A stretch of DNA of 64,000 nucleotides, from assembly GCF_001717585.1 (NCBI RefSeq), contig NZ_CP017042.1, forward strand, positions 843,501-907,500. Reading direction: 5' to 3'. Numbering within the stretch: the stretch's first letter is position 1; each line of letters begins with the position of its first letter. The stretch is from Selenomonas sp. oral taxon 920 (GTDB lineage Bacteria; Bacillota; Negativicutes; Selenomonadales; Selenomonadaceae). A model generated the notes under the pieces. The model did not search any database. It was not told where the DNA came from and saw only the letters and a list, made by a program, of their open reading frames with translations. The position numbers and the translations under genes are program-made. Shown piece by piece: positions 44,336 through 57,197 of the stretch.

Positions 44336-45199
44336 ATGGGGAAGCTGCGAGTGCTGATCGTGGATGATTCAAAGATCAGCCGCGTGATGATTGCTGAAAA
44401 CTTACGGGATACGGATTTCGAAGTCTGCGGTATGGCGGCGGATGCCGTCGAGGCGATGCGGCTCTACACAGAGCTGCGCCCGGATCTTGTGACGATGGAT
44501 ATGAATCTGCCGGATACGAATGGTCTGGAGTGCAGCAAGCGCATTCTTGAGGCTGATCCGGATGCAAAGATTTTAATGATCAGCGCGATGAAGGATCTGA
44601 ACCTCATCACACAGGGAAAGGCGGCCGGGATTCGCGCGTTCCTGCAAAAACCGGTTGCGAAGTTAGACTTGGTGGATACGCTCCATCTGATTTGTGAGGC
44701 GGCGGCAAGCCGTGAGACGGTCTTTCGTGAACTCTACGCCAAGCCGTTCGGGCGCGGCCTCCAACAGGGGCTTGCGGGGCTGCTCGGCATGGAGGGTGAG
44801 GTTTCGATTGAGCCGTATGAATCGCGCTCACTCGATGTGAGCGGTGCTGCGGTCATCATCGGCATCACGGGCTTTACAACGGGACGTGCGATCCTCTACG
44901 TGGATGAGCCAGTGATCAAACTGTTCGCGATGCACATGCTCGGACGTACGACGGTGGAAGAGCTCGACGACGTCGAGGCGGTGGATGCCGTTGAGGAGGC
45001 TGCGAACATTCTTGCCGGACGTGCTGTCTCGAAGATCAACAATGTGCTTGAGGGAAAAGAACTGCGCCTGACACCGCCGGGAACGATTCACGGGGCGCAG
45101 GTGCATATTGTCAGCCCCCGTATGACGACGTTCTGTATCAGCGTGCGGCTGCCAATCGGAATGGTGCGAATGAATGTGGGCTTTGCAGAGGGAGAGTAG
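44336..45199 (+). CDS. Response regulator-CheX fusion
   Basis: A 287-residue protein fusing a CheY-like receiver (about residues 1-120; VLIVDDSKISR, Asp in VTMDMNLPDTNG, Lys in AFLQKPVAK) to a C-terminal CheX/CheC-like phosphatase domain (about 135-287). The CheC/X motif ExxNxxxG is in VEEAANILAGRAV. CheX dephosphorylates CheY-P, so the fusion may self-regulate or couple two signals. The next gene encodes a second CheX-like protein 3 nt downstream. Confidence 0.85.
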   Translation: MGKLRVLIVDDSKISRVMIAENLRDTDFEVCGMAADAVEAMRLYTELRPDLVTMDMNLPDTNGLECSKRILEADPDAKILMISAMKDLNLITQGKAAGIRAFLQKPVAKLDLVDTLHLICEAAASRETVFRELYAKPFGRGLQQGLAGLLGMEGEVSIEPYESRSLDVSGAAVIIGITGFTTGRAILYVDEPVIKLFAMHMLGRTTVEELDDVEAVDAVEEAANILAGRAVSKINNVLEGKELRLTPPGTIHGAQVHIVSPRMTTFCISVRLPIGMVRMNVGFAEGE

Positions 45200-45202
45200 T
45201 CA

Positions 45203-45667
45203 ATGGATGCAAAACTGATCAATCCTTTTGTGGATGCCTTTACAACGGTAATGCCGATGCTGGGCTTTCCGGAGCCGACGCGGACGAAACTCTACGCTGC
45301 TTCGAATCGTGTCAAGAGCCTTGGGGTATCGATGCTGGTCGGCTTTACGAAGCAGATCCGAGGGAATGTCGTCTACAATATGAGTGAGGATACGGCGAAG
45401 TTCATCGCCTCTCAGATGATGATGGGCATGCCGGTCGAAACCTTTGACGAGATGGCGCAGAGCGCGATCTCGGAGCTGAGCAATATGCTGACGGCACACA
45501 CTGCAACGAATATCACGGGGTTGGGGCTCGATGTAGATATCTCTACGCCGTCACTAAGTGTAGGCAAGGATTTCGATGTCAAGATCAGCGACGGGCAGTA
45601 TCTTGTCGTGGAGATGAATCTGAACGGTCAGCTGGTGGATCTCGCGATTGCTGTTGATCAGAACTAG
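45203..45667 (+). CDS. CheX-like chemotaxis phosphatase
   Basis: A 154-residue stand-alone CheX domain. The catalytic motif appears as SAISELSNMLTAHTA, i.e. ExxNxxxA with Ala in place of the usual Gly, so activity should be similar but is not certain. It is translationally close to the response regulator-CheX fusion upstream and probably acts on the same phospho-receiver. Confidence 0.82.
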   Translation: MDAKLINPFVDAFTTVMPMLGFPEPTRTKLYAASNRVKSLGVSMLVGFTKQIRGNVVYNMSEDTAKFIASQMMMGMPVETFDEMAQSAISELSNMLTAHTATNITGLGLDVDISTPSLSVGKDFDVKISDGQYLVVEMNLNGQLVDLAIAVDQN

Positions 45668-45703
45668 GCTGTGCAGAACACTTTTTGTCGGAGGGTGTAT
45701 TCG

Positions 45704-46135
45704 ATGAAGGGTGCGGAGCAGGTACACGTCTTCCTCGATGGAAGACAGGTGGACGCTGCGGGCGAGGAGAGCCGCATTGCGCTGTCCGTTACCGGACGGC
45801 GTTTTTTGCGTGGTGAGAGTCGCTATGTGAGCTATGATGACGGCGAGCTGATCGAGGGTGAGACCATACCTACGGTGCTGCGGATCGGCACCTCCGGCAT
45901 TATGCTGCAGCGGCGCGGTGTTGTACGCTGGACACAGCACTTTGCCGCAGGCGAGGAACGCACGGGCAATTACCGCACACCATATGGCATGTTCCTCATC
46001 AAGACGCTGACGCGGCGTTTGCGTATGCGTATGTTTTCTGACGGGCGGGAGGAGGCATACATCTTCTATACGCTCTATGTGGACGGCGTGCGGCAGAGTG
46101 ACAACACACTGGAAATACGGATCGAGCCGATGTAA
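45704..46135 (+). CDS. DUF1934 (YwiB-like) protein
   Basis: A 143-residue beta-rich protein of the DUF1934/YwiB family, which in Bacillus also lies just upstream of argS. GGAGG (about 8 nt) supports ATG 45704. Function is not established; the fold is calycin-like. It ends 16 nt before argS, so the two are likely co-transcribed. Confidence 0.85.
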   Translation: MKGAEQVHVFLDGRQVDAAGEESRIALSVTGRRFLRGESRYVSYDDGELIEGETIPTVLRIGTSGIMLQRRGVVRWTQHFAAGEERTGNYRTPYGMFLIKTLTRRLRMRMFSDGREEAYIFYTLYVDGVRQSDNTLEIRIEPM

Positions 46136-46151
46136 AGGAGAGTCAAGCAAG

Positions 46152-47810
46152 TTGGATATCAAACAGCAGATTGAGCAGGCGCTCATACGTGCCGTAGAGG
46201 CAGCTGTAGCTGTGGGGCAGCTGCCGGAGGGCGGCGCGCTTCCTTCCATTCTTCTGGAAGAGCCGCCGGAAAAGGAGCTCGGAGATTTTGCGACCAATTT
46301 TGCGATGCAGTCGGCACGTGTTTTTCGTCAGCCGCCGCAGAAGATCGCGGCAGCGATACAGGAACACCTGACGGGCGACTGGCTCGAACGAGCAGAGGTC
46401 GCGGGACCCGGCTTCCTCAATCTCTACCTCAAAAAAACGGTGCTTGCCGATACACTGCGCGCTGTGCTTGCTGCGGGGGAGACATTCGGCACACTGCCGC
46501 CCAATGGAGCCCCCCGCATTCAAGTGGAATACGTCAGTGCAAATCCGACGGGACCGCTGCACGTCGGACATGGGCGCGGCGCTGCCGTTGGGTCGGCGCT
46601 CGTGAAGCTGCTGCGTACGGCGGGTTATGCCGTGGACAGCGAGTACTATGTCAACGACGCGGGCAACCAGATGAATCTCCTTGCCGTGTCAGTAAATGCG
46701 CGCTATCTGGAACTTCTGGGAAAGCCTGTGGAGTTCCCGGAGAACGGCTACCACGGTGCGGATATCGTGGAGACGGCACAGCGCATCATTGACCGCGATG
46801 GGGACAAGTATCTTGCCCTGCCCGAGGAGGAACGTCTGCGGCTCTTTCAAGATGTCGCCTATCGTGAGAAGCTGGCGGCACTTGAGGAAGATCTGACGGA
46901 TTTCGGCGTGACATTCGATCGCTGGTACAGCGAGCGCACACTCCATCCGGATGCTGTGCGCCGTGTGGTAGATGTTTTGTTGGAACGCGGCAAGGCATAC
47001 GAGCAGGAGGGGGCGGTCTGGCTCCGCTCGACGGACTACGGCGACGACAAGGACCGCGTCATTTTCCGTGATAACGGTGTTCCGACCTATCTCGCGGCAG
47101 ACATTGCCTACCACGCGGATAAATATGAGCGCGGCTACGGACGGCTCATCAATATCTGGGGCGCAGACCACCACGGCTATGTAGCACGCGTCAAGGCAGC
47201 GATGGCGGCGCTCGGACACGATCCCGAGAAACTCACGGTACTCCTGCTGCAGATGGTCAGCCTCTATCGGGGCGGTCAGGTTGTGAAGCTGAGCAAGCGC
47301 ACGGGCGAGACGGTCACGCTGCGTGAGCTGATGGAGGAGGTCGGTGTCGACGCGGCGCGGTATTTTTTCCTCATGCGCTCACTCGACAGCCAGCTTGATT
47401 TCGATCTCGATCTTGCGACCAAGAAGTCCAATGAGAATCCCGTTTACTACATCCAGTATGCACATGCGCGCATTTCGAGCATCTTCCGTCAGGCGAACGA
47501 GGCGGGGATTGCTGTCAGGGACGGGAACGAGCTGGAGCTGCTGACGGATGAGACGGAGATTGCACTCATCAAGAAGATCGCTTCCTATCCCGAGGAGATT
47601 GCGCGCGCGGCAGAGGACTTTGCTCCGCAGCGCATCGCGCGGTATAGTCATGAGCTGGCAGGTGCGTTCCATTCGTTCTACAATAAATGCCGCATTGTCG
47701 GGCAGGAGCCGGCACTTGCCTCGGCGCGTCTTGCCCTTGTCCTTGCGACAGGACGCGCGATCCGCAACAGCCTGGGAGTGCTCGGCGTCACGGCACCGGA
47801 GAAGATGTAA
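46152..47810 (+). CDS. argS: Arginyl-tRNA synthetase
   Basis: A 552-residue class I synthetase (EC 6.1.1.19). The N-terminal Add1 domain is followed by the HIGH motif SANPTGPLHVGHGRG near residue 125, the KMSKS-like VKLSKRTGETVTLREL, and a C-terminal DALR anticodon-binding domain (LAGAFHSFYNKCRIVG). TTG 46152 is the start: AAGGAGA lies 10 nt upstream and the protein begins LDIKQQIEQAL. Confidence 0.95.
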   Translation: MDIKQQIEQALIRAVEAAVAVGQLPEGGALPSILLEEPPEKELGDFATNFAMQSARVFRQPPQKIAAAIQEHLTGDWLERAEVAGPGFLNLYLKKTVLADTLRAVLAAGETFGTLPPNGAPRIQVEYVSANPTGPLHVGHGRGAAVGSALVKLLRTAGYAVDSEYYVNDAGNQMNLLAVSVNARYLELLGKPVEFPENGYHGADIVETAQRIIDRDGDKYLALPEEERLRLFQDVAYREKLAALEEDLTDFGVTFDRWYSERTLHPDAVRRVVDVLLERGKAYEQEGAVWLRSTDYGDDKDRVIFRDNGVPTYLAADIAYHADKYERGYGRLINIWGADHHGYVARVKAAMAALGHDPEKLTVLLLQMVSLYRGGQVVKLSKRTGETVTLRELMEEVGVDAARYFFLMRSLDSQLDFDLDLATKKSNENPVYYIQYAHARISSIFRQANEAGIAVRDGNELELLTDETEIALIKKIASYPEEIARAAEDFAPQRIARYSHELAGAFHSFYNKCRIVGQEPALASARLALVLATGRAIRNSLGVLGVTAPEKM

Positions 47811-47835
47811 TCGTTCACAGGAAAGGAGCGTATCT

Positions 47836-48165
47836 ATGGATTTTGAACATATGTCGGAAGTGGATGTCGCCTATCACATCCTCACGCAGAAAAAAGAGCC
47901 GATCCACTACAAGGATCTCATTCTCGAGGTGATCGAGGCCAAACACAAACCTGTACAGTCGCTTGCGATGGCGATCTCCGAAATCTATACGATGATGAAT
48001 ATGGACAGCCGCTTTCATTATGAGGGTGAAAGCAAATGGGGCCTGATGGAGTGGGTTCCCCCCGAGGTCAAGCGCTCCTCGTCCCGTTCCTCAGGAGCGG
48101 CAGCGAAGACGGCCATCACGAAGGAAGCGGCACGCAAGAAGAAACTCGAGAGCATTCAGAACTGA
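47836..48165 (+). CDS. rpoE: RNA polymerase delta subunit-like protein (HARE-HTH)
   Basis: A 109-residue protein with the HARE-HTH fold of Gram-positive RNA polymerase delta: VAYHILTQKKEPIHYKDLIL and YTMMNMDSRFHYEGESKWGL. It sits directly before pyrG, as in Bacillus. The usual long acidic tail that displaces nucleic acids is missing; instead the last 35 residues are basic and Ser/Ala-rich (SSSRSSGAAAKTAITKEAAR). It may therefore behave differently from canonical delta. AAAGGAG supports ATG 47836. Confidence 0.82.
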   Translation: MDFEHMSEVDVAYHILTQKKEPIHYKDLILEVIEAKHKPVQSLAMAISEIYTMMNMDSRFHYEGESKWGLMEWVPPEVKRSSSRSSGAAAKTAITKEAARKKKLESIQN

Positions 48166-48170
48166 TCTAG

Positions 48171-53080
<4,910 letters not shown>

Positions 53081-53084
53081 AAGA

Positions 53085-53780
53085 ATGGCAGATTATAAAC
53101 TGACTGTGGGGGGACTCGGTCCCGGGGATGCAGGGCTGATCACGCGCGAGACATGGGGGCGTATTGAGGCGTCGCAGCACATCCTGCTGCGTACACGTAT
53201 TCATCCGACAGTGGAGGCACTGGACGCGGCAGGAATTTCGTATGAGACCTACGATGCTTTTTACGAGAATGCCGAGGACTTTGACGAGCTCTATGAGCAC
53301 ATTGCAGATGACCTGTTGGCACGCGCCTCTGAGATGGATGTGCTCTATCTTGTCCCAGGCAGCCCCTTCGTCGCGGAACGCACGGTGCAGCTGCTGCGTG
53401 AGCGGGCGATGGAGGAGGGAGGCTCGCTCGAGATCCTGCCCGGAATGAGCTTTTTGGAGCCGCTCTTTGCGGCACTCAGTCTCGATCCTGTGAACGGGCT
53501 GTCGATCGTGAATGCGATGGATGAGGACGCGGTTGCCTCACCGCCGGCCCAGGATCTCATCATCACGCAGCTCTATTCGCGTGAACTCGCATCCGATTTG
53601 AAAATCATCCTGATGGAGCATTTTCCGGATACGCAGGAAGTTATCTACTTGCATCATCTGGCGCTGCCCGACCAACGCGTGCGGCGGATTCCTCTCTTTG
53701 AGCTCGATTGGCAGGAAGATATTGATCATTTGACTACAATTTTCATTCCGTATACCTCGCTTTTTTGGGAAAATGGATAA
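53085..53780 (+). CDS. Tetrapyrrole-methylase-like domain protein (MazG N-terminal half)
   Basis: A 231-residue SAM-dependent tetrapyrrole (corrin/porphyrin) methylase fold, closest to the N-terminal domain of YabN/MazG proteins: LTVGGLGPGDAGLITRETW, YLVPGSPFVAERTVQLLRE and LEILPGMSFLEPLFAALSLD. Full MazG fusions continue with a nucleotide pyrophosphohydrolase domain; here the protein stops at 53780 and no MazG sequence follows. It starts 4 nt after mfd, the usual mfd-mazG neighbourhood, so it is probably a derived YabN. The methylase activity of this group is unproven. Confidence 0.8.
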   Translation: MADYKLTVGGLGPGDAGLITRETWGRIEASQHILLRTRIHPTVEALDAAGISYETYDAFYENAEDFDELYEHIADDLLARASEMDVLYLVPGSPFVAERTVQLLRERAMEEGGSLEILPGMSFLEPLFAALSLDPVNGLSIVNAMDEDAVASPPAQDLIITQLYSRELASDLKIILMEHFPDTQEVIYLHHLALPDQRVRRIPLFELDWQEDIDHLTTIFIPYTSLFWENG

Positions 53781-53829
53781 AAAAACCTGTGTTTTTTGGA
53801 AAAAAATGCTTTTTTTTTGAATTTCCCCC

Positions 53830-53858
53830 TTGATTTTTCTAGGTAATTCTGTTAAATT
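53830..53858 (+). promoter_or_regulatory. Sigma-A promoter for the HU gene
   Basis: TTGATT (53830-53835), 17-nt spacer, TAAATT (53853-53858). The AT-hairpin run upstream (53779-53819) may end the mfd transcript. Confidence 0.6.
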
Positions 53859-53925
53859 CTCTCATGACAGTGCGACCCCCTGTGGTCGCTAAGAAAATGG
53901 ATCATATCTAAAGGAGGATGCTACT

Positions 53926-54198
53926 TTGAACAAGCAGGAATTGGTCGCAAACGTAGCAGAGCAGGCAAGTCTCACGAAGAAGGACGCGGAAAAGGCAGTC
54001 AATGCCGTTTTTGAGTCGATCAAGAACGCTCTTTCCGAGGGTGACAGAATTCAGCTGATCGGCTTCGGTACCTTCGAGGTGAAGGGGCGTAAGGCGCGCA
54101 AGGGGCGCAATCCGCAGACAGGCAAGGAGATCGATATTCCGGCTTCCAAGACGCCTGTGTTCAAGGCTGGCAAGGCTCTGAAGGACTCTGTGAACTGA
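53926..54198 (+). CDS. hup: DNA-binding protein HU
   Basis: A 90-residue histone-like HU that bends and compacts DNA. The family arm region is [20 protein letters not shown] with the DNA-intercalating proline in GRNPQTG. TTG 53926 is the start, with AAGGAGG 8 nt upstream. It is monocistronic between its promoter and a terminator. Confidence 0.95.
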   Translation: MNKQELVANVAEQASLTKKDAEKAVNAVFESIKNALSEGDRIQLIGFGTFEVKGRKARKGRNPQTGKEIDIPASKTPVFKAGKALKDSVN

Positions 54199-54210
54199 TT
54201 TTGTGCCACG

Positions 54211-54243
54211 ACCGGGCTTCCTACGGGGAGTCCGGTTTTTTCG
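54211..54243 (+). terminator. Intrinsic terminator after HU
   Basis: ACCGGGCTTCC / GGGGAGTCCGGT with a short loop, then TTTTTT. Confidence 0.8.
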
Positions 54244-54255
54244 TCTGTTGGTGGG

Positions 54256-55038
54256 ATGGATATGGAAAAGTCGATTTTCGCTGTCGATGCCTTTGTTGGG
54301 AAAAGTATTCTGATCTCGGGCGGAACCTCTGGGATCGGTGCAGCGGCGGCAGAGATCTTTCTCGCGTGCGGCGCGTGTGTTGTGCTCATGGGGCGCGATG
54401 AGCAGCGCGGGCACGGTGCACTTGCGGCACTTGCGGCAGGGGAGCGGGCACGTTTTATTGCGGGTGATGTGTGTGTGGCAGCGGACTGCGCACACGCCGT
54501 GGAGGAAGCTGTACGTGCATTTGGCGGGGTAGATGTTCTTGTCAACTCTGCCGGCATCTATGCAGAGGGCGCGCTGGACGATCTCACAGAGGAGACCCTC
54601 GACGAACTCATCGCGACGAACATCAAGGGCACATTCCGTCTGACCCAGGCGGCACTGCCGCCGCTGCGCGCTGCGCGCGGCACCATTGTGAACGTTGCAT
54701 CGGATGCAGGGCTGCACGGCAACTATTTCTGTGCGGCGTATGCGGCGACCAAGGGGGCGGTCATTGCCTTTACGCGTTCCCTTGCGCTCGAACTGGCACA
54801 TGACCATGTACGTGTGAATGCCGTTGCACCTGCCGATGTCCTGACACCGCTGACGGAGCAGCAGTTTTCGCCGTATTTGCCTCGCACGGAACAGCTGCGG
54901 GAGATGGCTGCCCACTATCCTCTGGGACGCATTGGAACGCCCGAGGAAGCCGCCGCCGTGATCGCATTTCTTGCGTCACCTGCGGCTGCGTGGGTGACGG
55001 GGAGTATCTACACGGTAGACGGCGGGCTGACAGCGTAG
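54256..55038 (+). CDS. Short-chain dehydrogenase/reductase (SDR)
   Basis: A 260-residue classical SDR. The Rossmann nucleotide motif is SGGTSGIGAAAAE near residue 22, NSAG is in LVNSAGIYAEG, and the catalytic Ser and YxxxK are in NVASDAGLHGNYF and AAYAATKGAV. C-terminal VTGSIYTVDGGLTA is typical of 3-oxoacyl-ACP reductase-like enzymes. Substrate and cofactor preference are not clear. It follows the HU terminator and precedes its own promoter-separated neighbour. Confidence 0.9.
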   Translation: MDMEKSIFAVDAFVGKSILISGGTSGIGAAAAEIFLACGACVVLMGRDEQRGHGALAALAAGERARFIAGDVCVAADCAHAVEEAVRAFGGVDVLVNSAGIYAEGALDDLTEETLDELIATNIKGTFRLTQAALPPLRAARGTIVNVASDAGLHGNYFCAAYAATKGAVIAFTRSLALELAHDHVRVNAVAPADVLTPLTEQQFSPYLPRTEQLREMAAHYPLGRIGTPEEAAAVIAFLASPAAAWVTGSIYTVDGGLTA

Positions 55039-55050
55039 TGTAAAAAAATT

Positions 55051-55079
55051 TTGTTTCGCGCAGAAAATTATGATACAAT
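55051..55079 (+). promoter_or_regulatory. Sigma-A promoter for the glycosyltransferase
   Basis: TTGTTT (55051-55056), 17-nt spacer, TACAAT (55074-55079). Confidence 0.7.
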
Positions 55080-55106
55080 AGCACTGATTGTACGAGGAGG
55101 TGGCGC

Positions 55107-56264
55107 ATGGAGCGTGCCCGTATTCTCATCTTGACGGCATCCATCGGGTCCGGGCACACGCGTGCGGCAGAGGCGATCCGTGCAGCGCTTGCGGCGCACC
55201 CACAGGCGGAAGATGTGCAGGTGGATGTGGTCGACTTTATGGCGCGTGAAGTCTCCATGATTCACTACCTGATGAAGCGCATCTATCTGACGATGCTGCG
55301 CTTTGTACCCGATCTCTACGATGTGTTCTTTCGCATTGCGGGGAAGAATGCGAGCGGCGGTATTGTGCGCGGCGCATTTGCGCAGGTGATGATGCGCACT
55401 GTGGGGCGCATGATACAGGCGTATAAGCCGGATCTCGTCGTGGCAACCCATCCGTTTCCGGAGGGGGCGGCGGCACTTTGGCGTGGACGTCACGGTGGTT
55501 CTTTTGCTCTTGCAGCACTCCTGACGGACTATGCACTGCACGCAATCTGGTTGGTACGCGGCGTGGATCTGTACTTCGTCGCAACGGATGCGATGGCGAC
55601 GGCAATGGCTGCACGCGGCTTTGATCCCTGTGCTGTGTATGCAACGGGTATTCCGATCACGCGAACATCGCAACTGATGGAGAGGCAGGCGGCACAGGAG
55701 ACGGTTGGTCTGCAGGGCGATCTTCCGACGCTGCTCCTTATGGGCGGTGGGCTTGGACTTGGAGGAATGGATCGGACGCTCGCAGCACTTGAGACGGTGG
55801 AGCAGCGGCTTGCCATCCTCGTCGCGGCGGGGCACAATGCCGCCCTTGAGGCACATGCGAGTGCACTTGCACGTACCTCACGTCATGACATCCGCGTCTT
55901 TTCCTATACAGACCAGATTCCTGCGCTCATGCGGGCGGCGGATCTCCTCATTACGAAGCCGGGGGGACTGACGATCAGCGAGGCGTTTGCGGCAGGTTTG
56001 CCGCTCCTGCTGCACGATCCAATCCCAGGGCCTGAGACAGAGAACGCCATCTATGCGACGCGGTGTGGGGCGGCTGTGTGGCTGCATTCGGGGGAGCGCA
56101 TGGCTCCTGCGGTGGAGGAGATTTTGGCGCATCGGATTCCGGAGATGCGCAGAGCGGCGCGTGACTGTGCATGTGAGGATGCAGCACAGCGCGTGGCGGA
56201 GATACTCATGGAGAGCCTGACAAGGAGGAGAGGGGCTGCGTATGGCGCGAAAAAAGACGTCTAG
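55107..56264 (+). CDS. MGDG synthase/UgtP-like glycosyltransferase
   Basis: A 385-residue GT28-type enzyme. The N-terminal MGDG_synth domain starts ILILTASIGSGHTRAAEAIR; the C-terminal domain has the UDP-sugar site in LLLMGGGLGLGGMDRTL and KPGGLTISEAFAAGLPLLLH. Homologues transfer glucose or galactose to diacylglycerol, or GlcNAc in MurG. It likely makes a membrane glycolipid. It overlaps the divIC-like gene by 23 nt, so the two are co-expressed. Confidence 0.86.
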   Translation: MERARILILTASIGSGHTRAAEAIRAALAAHPQAEDVQVDVVDFMAREVSMIHYLMKRIYLTMLRFVPDLYDVFFRIAGKNASGGIVRGAFAQVMMRTVGRMIQAYKPDLVVATHPFPEGAAALWRGRHGGSFALAALLTDYALHAIWLVRGVDLYFVATDAMATAMAARGFDPCAVYATGIPITRTSQLMERQAAQETVGLQGDLPTLLLMGGGLGLGGMDRTLAALETVEQRLAILVAAGHNAALEAHASALARTSRHDIRVFSYTDQIPALMRAADLLITKPGGLTISEAFAAGLPLLLHDPIPGPETENAIYATRCGAAVWLHSGERMAPAVEEILAHRIPEMRRAARDCACEDAAQRVAEILMESLTRRRGAAYGAKKDV

Positions 56265-56541
56265 ACGGCCGCGTTGGTTCGTCATTACGGTGCTGCTCAT
56301 ACTGGGCTATTTTGGCTCGATGATTGTATCGCAGGGGCTGTATCTCTCCCATGTGCACGAGGACCAGATGCTCGCAACGGAGCGGCTTACGGCGGCACAG
56401 GCGGAAAATGACCGCCTGCGTGCAGAGAAGGCACGTTTGGGGGAACTGGCGTACATCGAGAAACTTGCACGCGAGGAGCTTGGCATGACGGGAGAAGGGG
56501 AGCTTCCGTATGCGCCCGGAAAGCGTGCAAACGGGAACTGA
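56242..56541 (+). CDS. Septum formation initiator (FtsL/DivIC-like)
   Basis: A 99-residue bitopic protein: one membrane helix (about 12-31, VITVLLILGYFGSMIVSQGL), then a coiled coil (AAQAENDRLRAEKARLGELA) and the conserved end IEKLAREELGMTGEGELPYA. This is the DivIC/FtsB division family. It overlaps the preceding glycosyltransferase gene and lies before the S1 protein gene, as in other Firmicutes. Confidence 0.88.
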   Translation: MARKKTSRRPRWFVITVLLILGYFGSMIVSQGLYLSHVHEDQMLATERLTAAQAENDRLRAEKARLGELAYIEKLAREELGMTGEGELPYAPGKRANGN

Positions 56542-56548
56542 GAATTTC

Positions 56549-56578
56549 TTGACATAGGATATCGTTGCCCTGTATAAT
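56549..56578 (+). promoter_or_regulatory. Sigma-A promoter for the S1-domain gene
   Basis: TTGACA (56549-56554), 18-nt spacer, TATAAT (56573-56578). Confidence 0.75.
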
Positions 56579-56640
56579 GAGCGGGTAAAATGAAGAGTGG
56601 GGGCGACCCCGGCGGTTTGTAGTTGAAGGGAAGAGTTGTA

Positions 56641-57087
56641 TTGGCCATCGAAGTTGGCAGTGTAGTAGAGGGCGTCGTAACGGGCATTACTAATTTTGGC
56701 GCCTTTGTCGAGCTCCCCGAGGGAAAGACCGGTCTTATCCATATCTCAGAGGTTGCTGATGTCTATGTGAATGATGTGCATGATTTTCTCAGAGAGCGGG
56801 ATTCGGTCAAGGTCAAGGTGCTTACCGTGGATGACCGCGGAAAGATCGGGCTTTCCATCAAGGCGCTTCAGGACAAGCCCGAAGCGCCCGCACAGCCGAC
56901 TGCGGCTCCCGCACGCCCGTCGCGTCCCCCGCGTGATATGCGCCGCACTGCCGCCACGAGGCAGATGGGCTCGCCTTCTTTTGAGGATAAGTTGTCGCGT
57001 TTCCTGAAGGACAGCGATGAACGGCTGACGGATCTGCGCCGCAAGACGGACTCGAAGCGGGGCGGACGCGGATCGCGCCGTGGCTGA
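56641..57087 (+). CDS. S1 RNA-binding domain protein (YabR-like)
   Basis: A 148-residue protein with one S1 OB-fold (residues about 1-72; VGSVVEGVVTGITNFGAFVE and GLIHISEVADVYV) followed by a basic, Pro/Ala/Arg-rich tail (PARPSRPPRDMRR and RRKTDSKRGGRGSRRG). Likely binds RNA or ribosomes; found next to divIC in other Firmicutes. TTG 56641 is the start; AGGGAAG lies 8 nt upstream, and the family usually begins MAIEVGSVVEG. Confidence 0.9.
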   Translation: MAIEVGSVVEGVVTGITNFGAFVELPEGKTGLIHISEVADVYVNDVHDFLRERDSVKVKVLTVDDRGKIGLSIKALQDKPEAPAQPTAAPARPSRPPRDMRRTAATRQMGSPSFEDKLSRFLKDSDERLTDLRRKTDSKRGGRGSRRG

Positions 57088-57156
57088 TCACAGGGAAGTG
57101 CTGATGTCGAAGTGATGGGACGCACCGTGCGCCTGTCCAAATGAGGATAACGAAGG

Positions 57157-57182
57157 GCACTCCATGCGGAGTGCTTTTTTTG
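57157..57182 (+). terminator. Intrinsic terminator before tilS
   Basis: GCACTCC-ATGC-GGAGTGC followed by TTTTTTT. It ends the S1 gene; tilS starts 16 nt later, so tilS must have a promoter nearby or depend on readthrough. Confidence 0.9.
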
Positions 57183-57197
57183 TATCAGGAGCAGATT

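Noticed and set aside
53779-53819. Two AT-only hairpins after the methylase gene
   Set aside because: They could terminate transcription but the stems are A/T runs and too weak to call with confidence.
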